Part shown: in pieces, positions 12,239 through 49,189 of the stretch
How positions within the stretch are numbered: the first letter of the stretch is position 1
Layout: each line of letters opens with the position of its first letter
NCBI GenBank assembly: GCA_945643635.1
Contig: CALZFC010000009.1
Span: 4,507,501-4,571,500 of the forward strand
Direction: 5' to 3'
Source of the DNA: Allodiplogaster sudhausi
Lineage: Eukaryota > Nematoda > Chromadorea > Rhabditida > Diplogasteridae
DNA: 64,000 nt
Translations under genes and position numbers: made by a program
The notes under the pieces: generated by a model
What the model was told of the DNA's origin: nothing
Databases searched by the model: none
What the model saw: only the letters and a program-made list of their open reading frames with translations

Positions 12239-13579
12239 TGTGGTGAGAGTGAACCAATGCATGCTGTCTCCCACCCATACGGCCCCCTCTCCTCCCTATA
12301 TCCCTATATCGCTACGAACGAGTTGCTCCTCAATACTCACAATCAGTTGAAAGTCAACTGCCCTGTACAAAAGTCGCATGTGTCATTCTTGACCTTCTAC
12401 GCCTTATAATTCAAATGTCATCGACCCTATTAGTCACCCAGTCTGATACCGATTCGGCCTTGTTTCCCGTTTTAACTCCCGTCGTGATTCGCATTCTTGT
12501 ATTACCCAGGATGGACGAGTTCTTCTCAGTCAGATATCCTCATCTTTTTTGATGGCTTACTTATTTCTGATATGATTAGCTGCTGCCAGTGCGGGATTAT
12601 GCGATTATTGTACATTGCAAATGCTGTTTTTATTTACACTTAATTGAATTTCGCTTCACATCGCTTTTCCTTTTATACTTTTGGATATTTTGTCATCATT
12701 AGTTGTTCTTTTGTTGTCTGCAGCTTAATGGTTTTTGTTTTACATATGTGTACTTGGACGACTAGTCTTGTCTTTACTACATTGCCGAGCACTTCATGTA
12801 CATACACATGACATATACACATGCGTTTGTTTTCCTATTAGAGCGGTATAACATATGTAGCTTTCTCTTCTCATTGTCCCCGCCCGAGTTACTTTCCCGA
12901 GAGAAGTGAGAAGCCAGTCACAATTGCTGCCTTATACGCGTCCGCTATCCACATCATTCTCATTATCACTGGCGGCAGCGGGGGATCAGAGATCGTTCTT
13001 GCACCTCTTAACCTGAGAACTTACTGCATGCTTCCATTATCAACTAATCGACCTTGAAATAAGACTTCTTCATCTGGCGTGATAACACATAGATATACCA
13101 TTGTAAATTGGCTTCATCCTTGTGAAAGTCGACCATTGCTCACTGTTGCTTTCTTTCTTTGTACCGTGTTACACATAAAGCTATTTCTTTGAATGGTCGA
13201 GGGATGCAGAGTCGAATATTGTGACTGTTGGTTCTTTTCAGTATTCGGGTAAGAACTATGAAATTGGAATAAATGTGAATTTGCGGGATGTAGAACAACT
13301 ACACTCACTCATGGCCGACTCAAAAATTGGAGGTAGAGGAAAAATGAGTCGATCGAGGAAACAATCACGGGCATGAGTGTGTATACTGCAAATATGCTCT
13401 TAAGTTCAGGAACCTAATATTTTTGTCGAAGCAGAGATTTGTGAATGGTCAGGATTATCGCCGATTCCGTGGCTAATATGCATGCGGGGGGTAAACGAGT
13501 TCTGACACCGGGCACCGCACCACACGCGACGCGACCGCCACGCGTCCAAGGTTTGTCCTGTAAGCCGTTCTAGAGTGTC

Positions 13580-13581
<2 letters not shown>

Positions 13582-13627
<46 letters not shown>
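13582..13627. repeat. (CT)n microsatellite
   Basis: Uninterrupted CT dinucleotides over about 46 bp in the ATG2 3' flank. Confidence 0.95.
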
Positions 13628-13630
<3 letters not shown>

Positions 13631-13986
13631 CATCTACATACAGGCACTCGCCATGTGTGTCCCCTACAAGGGTCCGAGAATGTGTTTCTGACCACTCGAC
13701 CTGTAATCTTTTCTTGGCTCTCACTTCATCCGTTTCGCTGTTTTTTTTCTGTCCTTAGGTGCTCAGCTCATTTTACGTCTCTAAAAACCCGATGTACCGA
13801 TGCATGTGTCCCATGCCTGTTCTATCACTGTTCGAGCGGAATTTATATTAATGATTAATAATTAAGGAGTTATTCTTCGGTATTCTACATTTGCCATATG
13901 CAATTTTATTTGCAACTGCGAGTATGTATGTACATACATATATAAGTACACATACATACTACGTGAATCTAAACGACCCTTTTATT

Positions 13987-14184
13987 GGGAGTATGAGGAA
14001 TGGGCAGCGGATATTTGGGCAGCGGTCAATTGGGCAGCGGGCATACGGGAAGCGGAAAATTGCCGAAAACGTGATGTAATATCACTTTTTCGGCAATTTG
14101 CCGCTTCCCGTATGCACGCTGCCCAAATGACCGCTGCCCAATTGACCGCTGCCCAAATAACCGCTGCCCTTTCCTCATACTCCC
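13987..14184. mobile_element. 198-bp palindromic MITE with 8-bp target duplication
   Basis: Nearly the whole element is one inverted repeat. It starts GGGAGTATGAGGAA and ends with the complement, and is flanked by 8-bp direct repeats CTTTTATT at 13979-13986 and 14185-14192. Each arm contains GGGCAGCGG-type motifs spaced 15 bp apart (left arm 14002-14055, mirrored in the right arm). The centre is a short self-complementary GTGATGTAATATCAC. It has no coding capacity. The 8-bp duplication and the repeated subterminal motif point to a hAT-type or related transposase as the mobilising enzyme, but this is inference. Confidence 0.85.
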
Positions 14185-14755
14185 CTTTTATTAGGCAATC
14201 TGCGCACGATTTTTATTGGCTGCGATACGTCTTTCTGTGGGATAATTACACTACGCCTCCATTGTCATCGTATCATACTTTTCATTTCAAACTATTTATC
14301 GAAATATATTCAAGCAACGGCAATTTTAACCACATGTTTTTTTTTGCAAAAATTGCAGAAGAGGCTTTGTCCAGTATTTAGATGTATGTACATATCTTGC
14401 ATAATACCTCCGACGCATGCACGCTGTTTTAGGGTGTTTACAGCTAGGAATACCTGCAAAGAAGAAACTTTCATGAGATCTCGTTCTGTATATGGTACAA
14501 CAGTCATATGAGGGGTTTAATCCGTTTTGCCTTCATGCTTGCAACTGTTTGGCTTACTCTGTCGCTCTCGCCCGCATTCCAAATCATCTCTCCTTTCATT
14601 TCATTTCCAAAATTACATTGTTGTTACGAATTTATTTCCATCATCTTCAAAGGTTTCCAAATGAATTCGATAAAGATTACGAAATGAGTATGAAACTTAT
14701 TTGAACGATTTTCGGTCATCACCACGGAATCGAAGTGAAAGTGCACAGTTGACGG

Positions 14756-14822
14756 GGGGTGGATCGACTGCCCGCATCCGCCTTCTTCAGCGGGTGGATC
14801 GACTACCCTCCTTCTTCTGCGG
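14756..14822. repeat. Two-copy ~36-bp minisatellite
   Basis: GGGTGGATCGACT occurs twice, each followed by a similar pyrimidine-rich stretch containing CTTCTTC. The second copy is a few bases shorter. No function is visible. Confidence 0.7.
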
Positions 14823-15761
14823 GCCTCGCTGCGTGCGGGACGATCGGCTTCAACAATTGACAGACGGAATTTACAGGTTTGAAATTTGCATAGTCCTAAG
14901 GAATTTTGCGAATCCAGCACAACTGCGACCGTCAAAAAGAAACAACGAAGTATAGCCATCGCATTAAGACGATGGTTATAACAATTGTTCTGAATTATAA
15001 TTAAATCATATTTCGTTATCATGGACACACAGTGATAAAAAAAATTCGGCCAAAATCCGTAAAAGAGCATGCAACTTGTGTACAATTACGGAACAATTTT
15101 TTTTATCTGACTTCGCCGATTTCTTCATTGAAAATCTACAAAACGTCGTGGATAAGTTATCGATGGTGGTTTTTAAGTAGATAACATAGGGATCTAAATT
15201 CTGCTCCGTTTCCTGGAAGTTCCGAGGATCCCTGAGAGGGTCGCTTCTCTTCGTATCTCGACATGTTCAGTCCAAATACCTTCGATTCAGTCGCAGGGTG
15301 TCTTCATTAGCAAAGAATGAAGCACCTTCCGCAATCAGTGTTTCTCGTTTGTTCGATTGCTGCGAATAGATCATTTACTTATTTGTTAGACAAGAAGACG
15401 TTCTGTAAACAGTGAGTGGAAAGAAGTTCTAACTGGTGAATGTCTTTAGTATTCTTTGTAGATCCTTTGGCTTTTCATGCGAGAGTAGCAGGGTTGTTTC
15501 TTCAATTTCTTTCTCTCTGTTCCTCTATGATCCTCTAGCTATCTTGCTTTCTCTCGCTTACTACCTCTCCTTTTCCCCTTCCACTCTATGTCCCCTTCTC
15601 TCTCCCTCTGTACCCAACTAACTAGGAACGCGCAGCTACAATATGTCGTATGTGTGTATCTATCTATGTGTCTTTGCGGGTCGTAGAGGAAAGTAGCGGG
15701 AAGCGACACTGCCGAGGATGCAGCCCGAGAGAGTTCGGGAAAGAAAAGGAGAGAGAGGGAG

Positions 15762-15792
<31 letters not shown>

Positions 15793-17393
15793 AATGACGA
15801 AAAGTGGAATGTAAGGAAAGGGGGCGACAGGGAAGTGAGTGAGCCAGAGGAGCAGAGTGTTTGTGAACAGCAACGCGAATGGGGAAACAGCAACAGCCAG
15901 CCAACCGCCCACCGATCGGGTGTCTCCTGCAAGTGTCCTCTTATTCTTCGTTCTGGTAACGTGCCACCCAGCCCTAGAATGCTCGTGTGCCATGGAAGAA
16001 CTCATTTATGCCGCTGCTCTCGGTTTGTTGTGGATTCCACCACATGCGGAAAACGCTATCAAATGAAATGACGATGCTCACTCTGCGCTCCTAGGCACCG
16101 TTCCATGCCACATTCAAGCTGTCTCCACATAAATATACTCATATACTCATTCTTTAGCTCACTCTTTCTCCATCTCTCTCTCTCGCGCTCTCTCGCTCGC
16201 TTTCCCACTCTTTCTCTCTCACTACACTTCTCTCTCCATCTCTAACATCCATCGTTTTCTCTCGCTCATTTAAAATGCACAACTCCCACCAAGCAGACAT
16301 AGCAGTACCGTGGGAGAGTGGATGTCATTCATGTCACCAATTCTGGAATGCCACTGACTGTACAATTAATCTTTTTTGTTGAAAAATTCTTTACTAATTT
16401 TGGAGATTAAAAAAGTTTGCGTATGTTGCTTTAATGTTCCTTAGATAAAATTCTTAAAAGTATTGTCATGTTTTAAAAAAGAAGCGTGATCTCTAATCTT
16501 AGCATACGTTCTTGGCTCATTCCTATGATGTTGCTGCATTATAGCTCTAAGGAGTGTCCCTGCACTCTCTTCCATCGTCTGTATTAAAGCCTTGCGTGAA
16601 TTGCATTCCTTTTCGGCGATAAGCAGTACTTTCCCGTATAAATGACAAAAAGTGTGTCCTGCTCAAAGAACCTACTCTTAGGTTAAAGGTGAAAATCTAC
16701 TTGATGAGGTGTTTTTCTATTGTTTTTATCCCCTACCCACTATCATTACTTTTTCGCTTCTCTCTCACTCTGTGTATGTCTCTCTCCTTCTCTCTTCCTA
16801 TGTATTCTGCCAGTGCGCATACATGTGTGTTTGCGCGTGTGCCAAGCGAACGTGCGAAGGAGAAGGAGGAAGAGTGAAAGAGATGAGGCTGGGCCGCAAG
16901 GGATGGAAGATCGCTCGGAAGAATGCCAGCTGGGATACGAGGGACATGTCATGGCTGCGCAAGATCGAGAGAGACTCAGAAGGATGCATCGAGAGTTTCG
17001 CCCTCCCATCCAGCTTTGTGACATGAGAAGAAAGTACATCTATAAGATGCAGCCTTCTCTGTTTCTCTCTCATCATCTGTTTTTTTCTCTCTCTTACTCT
17101 TCTTTCACCTTTTTCTCTTCAATGATCAGAAACTCATATGTTGATGTTTGACGACCTTTGACAATCGAGCATGAATATTTCGCAACAGTTGTATAATTAG
17201 CATGTTACAATTCGAATCCACGATGCAGCTGAATTTTTAGAAAGAGGATAGTGTACATTCTGAGCATTAATGCAAAAGATTTTGTCCCGTTGCCAAGGAG
17301 GCCAAAGTTCGTGAGAAACGAGTTCGCCGCAGCTGACCTCTCCACTTCTGTTTCTGCACAGAGCCGGCGAATAACCAACCAATCACGCCTACT

Positions 17394-17404
17394 CGCTCTC
17401 TCTC

Positions 17405-17438
<34 letters not shown>

Positions 17439-17465
17439 GCTCTCTCTCTCTCTTTCTCTCTCTCC
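17394..17465. repeat. (CT)n tract
   Basis: CT dinucleotides with occasional CG or TT interruptions, part of a region from about 17.4 to 20.4 kb in which the + strand is strongly pyrimidine-rich. Confidence 0.9.
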
Positions 17466-20400
17466 CTGTCTCTAGCGCTCTTACTCTTCTCTTTCTTTTT
17501 CAGTCTCTCCCTCTCGTGCCCCTATATCTCTGTCCTTATTCATCCGCCTATTTGCAACCTATTCGAAATCTTTCAGATCCCACTTCTCTCGTTCTCCAAA
17601 CTCTCTCATAACCAAAATGTCTCACACCGCATCTGCAAATAATCATTTCTGAATAATTGCGATAATATTTTCTAAACTTTCGCTCTCTCCCCCTCTCTCT
17701 GTCTCCATTTGTCTGTTTCTCCGTCTCTCATTAACTGGAAGCACTCTCGTCCGCGACCCTCTTCTCCATTCCTTCTCCCTCTCTCTCTCCTCCCCCCCCC
17801 CTTCACCCATCTGTCTAGTCCTGCCACTGCCCCGGTTCATGTCGCCCTTGCTCCATGGGCTGACACCCTCAGGATAAATTTCGGCTAATCTCTAAAGATT
17901 CTACGGTGTATGTCGTTCGTTCACATTCTTTTTCTCTCCTCCATTCCGCTCTCTCTCTCTCTTTCTTTCTCCGTCTCTCTCTCTCTCCATCTCTTTCTTC
18001 CTCTTACTCACTATTCCTCCAATTCAATACCCGGTAGTTCGCAGAGTCGCATTCAGCTGCAAACACACGTGATTGGCCCGGCGAGCTTCTCTTCCTTGGC
18101 TAGCCACAGCAGCCTCCTTTATTTCTTTTCTCTGTCACACTCGGTCTCTCTCTCTCTCTCTCCCTCACTCAAACTCTCCTTGTTCGCGACTGCTGCCATC
18201 TCCCGCGTACTCCATTCGTGATGAAATGAGCATTGCCCATCCATCAACATCACGACATCTTCTTCTTCTTCATTTCCTTGGCTGCTCGAGATTGCCAATC
18301 TGTGCCGCATTCTCGGCATCGGAATATTGCTAAATTCGTATTCTCACCGCTATTCATTAACGGCGAGAGGGTCTAGTCTAAGCGGAAGAAGGTATGTTAA
18401 TCCCGCTAGCTGCCGCGAAAGGAGAGAATCAGTCAGGATGATCGCGTATTCATGCACGCATAACGCATGCTATGCGCCAATACTTCTAATGTATAGGAAC
18501 TCATTATCCTATCATTTACGGCGGGTTAGTTGTGGCCGAGAAACACATTGGAAGAGAGAAAGAGAGAAGGAGGGAGGGAGAGAAAGAGTAAGATAATAGA
18601 GATTGAGATAGCAGCGGACAGCTGCATTTCCCACCCAGCTTGTGGGATAGAACAAGGATGGGATAAAGAAAGGCTCGCGAGATCCGTCCGCGAGAGTCGG
18701 GTCGCATTGCCAGCGGCCACGTCGTGCTTATCGACTGGCCAAAGTCCCTCTCTCTTCCTCTCTCTCTCCCCCTCTTGCAACCTCCCCTCTCCCGCATCAC
18801 TCTGTCTCTCTCTCTCTCTCTCGCTCTCCCCCTCTCTCTCTCTATCTACCCTGGATAGCCTCTTCATATTTACACGACCTTACGATTTTCCTTTGCTGGA
18901 ATGAAGCAGTGACAAGACTCTTGTCATGCGCTCTTTCTCCCTCCCTCCATCTCTCTCTCTCCATCTCTCTCTCTCTCTTTATTTTCTCTCTCTCTCTCTC
19001 TCTTCGCGCTTTGATATTTCCGCTGTAGGCTAAGCCTATTAGAGAGAGTCGCACCATGCTTGGCTGTTCCGTGGGATCATTCGCAGACGCACTGGATCAT
19101 TTTTTGTCTCTCTCCACAGCCACCTCTGGCTCGCTCATTCCTTCTCTTTCTCTTGCTCTCTCGCCATCTCTATCTCTCCCTCATTTCATCTGCGGCCCTT
19201 CTCCGCCATATTTCATCGCCGCGATTTGCCGGCCGATTCCTGGCGCGCCTTCATTTTCCTCACATTCCACGCATTTCGTTATTGGAAGGAAACTTCGTCA
19301 CTTATCTCAAGCAGTTATCGCACTCTTTCATTTTTGCCACCTGCTAATCCTTATATTTTTTGCCCTCAATATCGCCGACGTCACCGTGGTGTATGCCAAC
19401 GTTCTCTCTCTCTCTCTCTCTCGCTCTCTCTCTCGTGCTCTCTTTCTCGCTCTCTCACTTGTTCTCACTCTGTTTATGTCTGTCTCTCTTTCCCTCTTTC
19501 TCTCGTTTTTTTACGCTCTCCATCTCTCTCCTCGCCTGACAACCCTCACTTGCCTTTCGTTAATGTTGTGGAATGGCGTGAACTCCGTCAAGCCTCGCTG
19601 GTGGTCCGCACCCATAGCTTCGATTCTAATGGAAGAAAGCGATGCAGAAAGGACAAGAGAGCATTTGTGTGTGTGAGAAAGAGAGTGGAAAAAAGTTGAA
19701 TCATCTTACGGGCCGACATGTCTCATTCTCTCATACTCTCACACTATTTCTCTCTCTCACACTTTCTCTCTCTAATTACACTCACCTTCCTCACTCTCAC
19801 TTCTCCTTTCCCCGTTCTCTTTCCCATGTACATAGAACAATGCATTCATTCCTTCCAGCACGCGCCCGTCTTTTCTCCTTTGCATTTCCAGCACCAAACG
19901 ACTACAAGGCTGCAGGTGGTCAATCCATTTTCTCCCCATTTCGCCGTCCAACTTTATCCACGTGCAATACAAAATTTTGCATCCGAATTGCTATTTTCCA
20001 CTTCCTAGGGCTTTTGTACTTTCATTAGTTAAAATTTAAAATGCTCTTCAATTAATTTTTTTTTTTAATGCGACAGAAAAAAAAATCGTAGATTTGTCAT
20101 TTCTGCATCACCGTGCACCCTTGCAGAAATGTTACATGCATTCATAACAATGCCCGTTCTCCTTCTTCGCTTCGCTGCATCCCTTCAATTTGCGGGCTGT
20201 CCTTTCCCTTTTCCAGGAAGAAGATGGAGGGGTCGGGTCCTGAATGTTCGCGTGTTGATCTCTTGTTCTTATCCTTTTTCTCTCTATGTCTTGCTTTCTC
20301 TCTCACCACTCTCTCTTCCACTCTCTCTTTCTCATTGTCTCTTTCTCTTCCCCTGCCTCTCTCTTTCTCTCCCTCTCATCACCGATGAAGCTCATTCCGC

Positions 20401-20514
20401 ATAAACAAACAATGGGAATATGGCGTGTGTCGTTGGCTCTTTCTCCTTGAAGCAGTGCAGCTCTTAGAATCAGAAGGAGCAGCAGAGAAGAGAAGAGTGG
20501 TTGATCTCTGTGGA

Positions 20515-44731
<24,217 letters not shown>

Positions 44732-47700
44732 GGGCCATCGTCCCCCCCTCCGTCCCATCCGCGGGGACGGAACAGACACACCAAAAAGCCGGCCCGGAAA
44801 GCGCGATCGATCGAACTGTGCTGTTCCATCTACAAAGTCCATTATGGCCGAGGGATTACCGGGCAGAAAAGGCGCGAAAAAAAGAACTCATAGACATTCA
44901 AAAATGCACGCAAGATGGTTTGTACTCGTTCGCCGCGGAGAGACGGCGTCTTTCTGTTCACTGGAGGATTCCTGTCTCTCTTTCTTTCTTTCTCTCACTC
45001 TCTCTTTGCTCCACTCTCTAACGTGTACGATGACATACGGGCAGTAACCAGACGTGCGCACACAGAGCTGTTCACATTTTGCTCCGTCCATTCTTCCGCC
45101 CCTTGCGACCTTTCATTTCGTTAAGTTGTCATTGGATTAACAGGTGTTTAACATGCGATTTAACCAAGTTCTCATCTTCGCATGCCTCATCTTTGTTTCA
45201 TTGTGTTCACAATTATTCCTTACATGAATTTATTCATATGAAAAACCCGAAAAAAAGAAGAGGGTTATAATTAGCTGAACCTTTGCACAAGTTTTTTCTT
45301 TGAAAGTTTCTTTGAAGCATTGAGGTTTTGCAGATGAGAATGAATGCCTGAACCCGCTGTGATCTCAAAATTATTCGATACTAGAATGACCTTTATTTCT
45401 AATTTCATCTACTCAAATCAGGCTTTTTTCATAACAATCGTTGTAATTGGGATTAATATGAATTGTTAAGATGATATGGGAAACGAATTCTTCGAAAACA
45501 ACAACCTCTTTGAAAAGCCCCTCGGAAAATTCTTCCTTGAATTTTTTTTTAATTCGCAACTGTGTGTGTGTTTCCGTCTTGTGACATTCACGGTCCATTC
45601 AACATTACCGCTCGTTCGTGTATGAATTAGATTCTTAGGCTTATAAAGCCATTAAAGATCAGGCGTTTGAGTTCACAACACATTGAAATATTGCTGTCGT
45701 TATAACAGCAAACACCAAAAATGGAGTAAGTGAGCTAAATCAGTTCCTTCAAGAAGCTTCCGAATTAAAGTCGGTACTTTCCGCAGAAAAAAAAAACCAA
45801 AATTTCAATGTGTATGCTGGCGTGAGTTCATACTGGAATGTTCTGACAATATCCAACCGACAAGATATTTTTTTAGTCTACAGCCTGCGCCAGAAAAAAA
45901 TACTTTGCAAAAAGTTGGGTGAAAATATAATTCTCCATATACAGCATACTGTAATGGGCTTCCGTAAGCAACTGCTGTAAGAGAAACATCTACTACTTTC
46001 CCACACCGGCCTAACTAACCAGCCTACCTACATACGACTGCGCAACGCCATGGCAACGTCTCTGTTGTTTCACTCGTCTCCTTGGAATCGGCACCAGGAA
46101 ATGAAGTGAAACTTTCGAATAAACACAATCGACTTCCTGCAAACAATGAAAATTTTTTCTCAAATCTACTTTATTCTTTGATATAAATAAAGTTGTATAC
46201 ACCATGTATTATTTTAGCTAACATTAGAGTTAAGGAGCATAGCAGTAACAAAAACTAGATAAATGCACCACAATTGGGTGCAAGATGGAGAAAGTACAAA
46301 AAGATATTCTGGGTACAATTGAGCCTTTCTAAATTGCGACAGAGAATTGTCACGCGTGACGGGCGTGGTCGTGAAGTTGAATGAAGTAGACGAGCGAGCT
46401 TTTTCAGTGGCAGATAACCTGCAATTGTGGGTACTTGGCATTTCTTCGGCCCTCGAAAGGGACGTTCGTGTGTACTCTACACACAAAAATCAGCAGCGGC
46501 TCTCTATAATTGACAAGTGTTGCTGTTCTGTCAAGATTCCGGAATCTGCGACGTGTGCTGTGAAATAAGCGCCACGTCGAATGTGTACATGAATTGATAT
46601 GTACAAACTGGATGTGTGTTAACGTATGCACCAGCCAATCACCTTCTATTACATACTCGCTGCTTGTGCTGTCGCTGCAGCGGAAATGAGTGCCGGCGGA
46701 TTCCCTTGCTCTCCTCCAGCCATCCGCTCGTCCTAGCAACCAACCATCCAAGTGCCAGCTGGCGAGGCGTCCACACTCACAAACTCGTCCCACTCTCGCG
46801 AATCCTACTCCCACGACCTCCCCTTCTTTCCACTTCTGAGCTTCTGCCGCTCTGTTCTCCTTTTCTCTCTTTTTCTTTCTTTTTGCACTACACCCTCGTC
46901 TTTTATAAGCTTCGAGCACTTCCCGGTCCCTTTGGTCCAGTTTCCATTGTCCGGATGGCAAGGCGCTTTCTAATTCCAACTAACTGCAGCATTTTATGCA
47001 CAGGAGTTTTTTGCTGTTGATAATCTGTAGCACCAAATCTTCCACAAATGTCTTGAGGGGAACGTTGGCCTATGGTCAAGGACAAACTATTGGCTGATAA
47101 TTAATTTGTTTTGTTTAGCCACTCTTTCCGCTAAGGTGCACTTCCAATAACTCAAAACTCTATTATAGACAAGCATGTTTTTATTTTGAGTATGAAATCA
47201 TGAGCGAGTACTCTAGCATAAAATCGTAGAACAATCTAAGTCTGATTATAATCCGCGCACTCAAATGCTATTAATACCCTGAAGTTTCGGTGAGATAAGC
47301 ATTAACGTCTCAGCAGTTACTCATTTACTGGCCGTTCCAGCAAAGGTTTTTTTTACTTTTATCTGATATGTGGTATAGAAACAGGACATAGTCAGTCAAA
47401 TTTGTATAAGTAAGAATGATGACCCATTATCAACAAGCTGGCTCAGGTGCTTCGGAGGGGTCGAGTTTCATTTTATCTTTTTTTTATCCTCATGGTACAG
47501 GACGCAGTCTCTATCACCTAGTAACAGGTCGCATGATTACACAATTCAGCCAGTAAACAGTGGGGAGGCATTACTCGTTAGCCAGTTTACCTACATAAAG
47601 AAGGGTTTCCATGAAGAGATTCATCTGGCTCTGCTTATTCCTTCTTCAGTCATTTACCCTGAAACCCTCGATCTCTAATTCACCTTTCTTGCTTTCAAGA

Positions 47701-49186
47701 TCGCGGGCTGTGTTTAAACTTCAGAGATAAAGCAATGGAGACCGCTCAGGGATCAAATGAGGGCATCATTGTGTGTCCTGCACAAACTGCTGAAGAATCC
47801 CCGTTTCCTTCTTACTCTTTATTAAAATTGCGTTCTATTTATGCACTCTCTCAGACAATGGAAAAATTCGTTTCTTCGAATATTCAGAGTGAGCGAGGGA
47901 AAGAATCTAGAGAATGTTGTCATCTGAATCCAGATAAATGTATGTATGTATGTAGTATGTACATACATGCATATGTATATATCGGGTACATCTTTTGCTG
48001 GCTTTCTTCCTACATTCTCTTCTGCCTTTTCCACAACGAACCCTCCTGAAGGGCAAAAGAGATATTGGCTTGATATTTACGCAGAGGGAGTAGAAGAGAT
48101 GCAGAGATTGAGGGAGAGAGAGGGAGCGAGATATAATGATTGAGACAGAGATGGCAGGGCAAAAGAAAGAATACGAGTAAAAAGATCCGTAGCAAAATTT
48201 TGTCTGTTGCGTCCTTTAGCTTGCATGACAACGGCAATCAGAGCTTCTTGTGCGTGAGATTGTATAAATGTGTCCACCCTCAGGGGCTTCTTACCTTCCT
48301 ACTTCAGCTTCTTTCGTTTCATTCCATCACGAGACATTTTCCTCGTTTCCTTTCCCACTTCGTTCAAATATCTCTCACAATCAGTCTGTCTAACTGACGA
48401 CATGACCATACTACATTTTAATCAAGGCATACATACAAAGGTGTTGTGAAGTTTATTTAAATTATCCTTGGAATCAAACCACGATTCATTTAGTGATTCG
48501 CTGTTACACGACCACGCTCTCTCTCCCCCTCCCTCTCTCTCCCTCCCTCTCTCTCTCCCTCCCTCTCTCTCCCTCCCTCTCTCTCCCTCCCTCTCTCTCT
48601 CTCCCTCCCTCTCTCTTCCTCTCTCTGTCTCTCTCTCATTCCTTGTTTGTCAGTCCGTCTCTCACTTTCTATTTCTCTCTTTTCTTTTTTCACTTGTTGA
48701 GATTTTACTTCCTTTTCCAATTCATTTTATTACGTCAGAAACATAATTTGTTTTTTTGCGTATACATAGATATTTTATGTGCCGACTCCGTTGTCAGCGT
48801 TAAACAAGTGAAGTTTTCCAATTAATCTCACGAGAAGTCTCATGCCGTGCCAGTTGAGAAAGGGAATCTTGATTACACGAAACTCGAAAGACATCCTCTC
48901 AGATATTTTGTTCTTGTACTTAATCGCGTGCTCTTTCTTCAGAGACAAGAGAGAAAATGATAAGAGAGAGAGAAAAAAGAGACGACAAATCGAAAGAGAG
49001 AAAGAGAGAGAGAGAGAGAAAGAAAGAGAGAGAGATAAAGGGCTCTAGCGAATGAATGAGAGAGAAAAAGCGGAGTTGGTGAGATATGAAATTTTTTAAA
49101 GGTTTTCATTGTGGATACTCATGTATTCTGTGATTAACGTATTTACGCCCTTGCAAACATCATTCCCAAGAATTTCATTTCAGAAG
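44732..49186. other. Kinase 3' flank and spacer before the tetraspanins
   Basis: No gene supported over 4.5 kb. Candidate polyadenylation motifs are an ATTAAA near 45650 and an AATAAA near 46186. It contains TATG/TACA-type short repeats near 47939-47982 and a CCCT-rich minisatellite at 48519-48640. GA-rich sequence lies at about 48950-49050 immediately upstream of the first tetraspanin. Open frames here lack domains. Confidence 0.7.
48519..48640. repeat. CTCTCCCT-type minisatellite
   Basis: Repeated blocks of CTCTCTCCCTCC of variable length, about 120 bp, distinct from the plain CT tracts elsewhere by its regular CCCTCCC spacing. Confidence 0.9.
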
Positions 49187-49189
49187 ATG
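49181..49189 (+). promoter_or_regulatory. Splice-acceptor-like CAG three bases before tetraspanin 1 ATG
   Basis: TTTCATTTCAG precedes AAG-ATG. It could be the acceptor of a 5' UTR intron or of spliced-leader trans-splicing; the same arrangement precedes tetraspanin 2 and the Ras-like gene. Confidence 0.5.

Larger units (their letters stand above)
12239..20514. other. Spacer between ATG2 and the DYRK1 kinase
   Basis: About 8.3 kb with no gene I can support. The first 1 kb is probably the ATG2 3' UTR. The rest holds a palindromic MITE (13987-14184), a two-copy minisatellite near 14756-14822, and many CT or GA tracts, notably 13582-13627, 15766-15792, 17394-17465 and 18793-18842. Reading frames here owe their length to CT repeats. 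The kinase promoter and any 5' UTR exons should lie in this interval, but no TATA box or other core element stands out. Confidence 0.7.

Noticed and set aside
19056..19676. 206-codon + strand frame rich in Leu and Ser
   Set aside because: Made almost entirely of CT-repeat translation, with no splice or domain support.
45879..45967. TACAG...CTGTA pair with an A-rich interior as a possible Tc1-type MITE
   Set aside because: The ends match for only a few bases and no inverted terminal repeat follows.
47939..47982. TATG/TACA short repeat as a regulatory palindrome
   Set aside because: It is an ordinary tetranucleotide microsatellite; similar ones occur at about 13925 and 56020.
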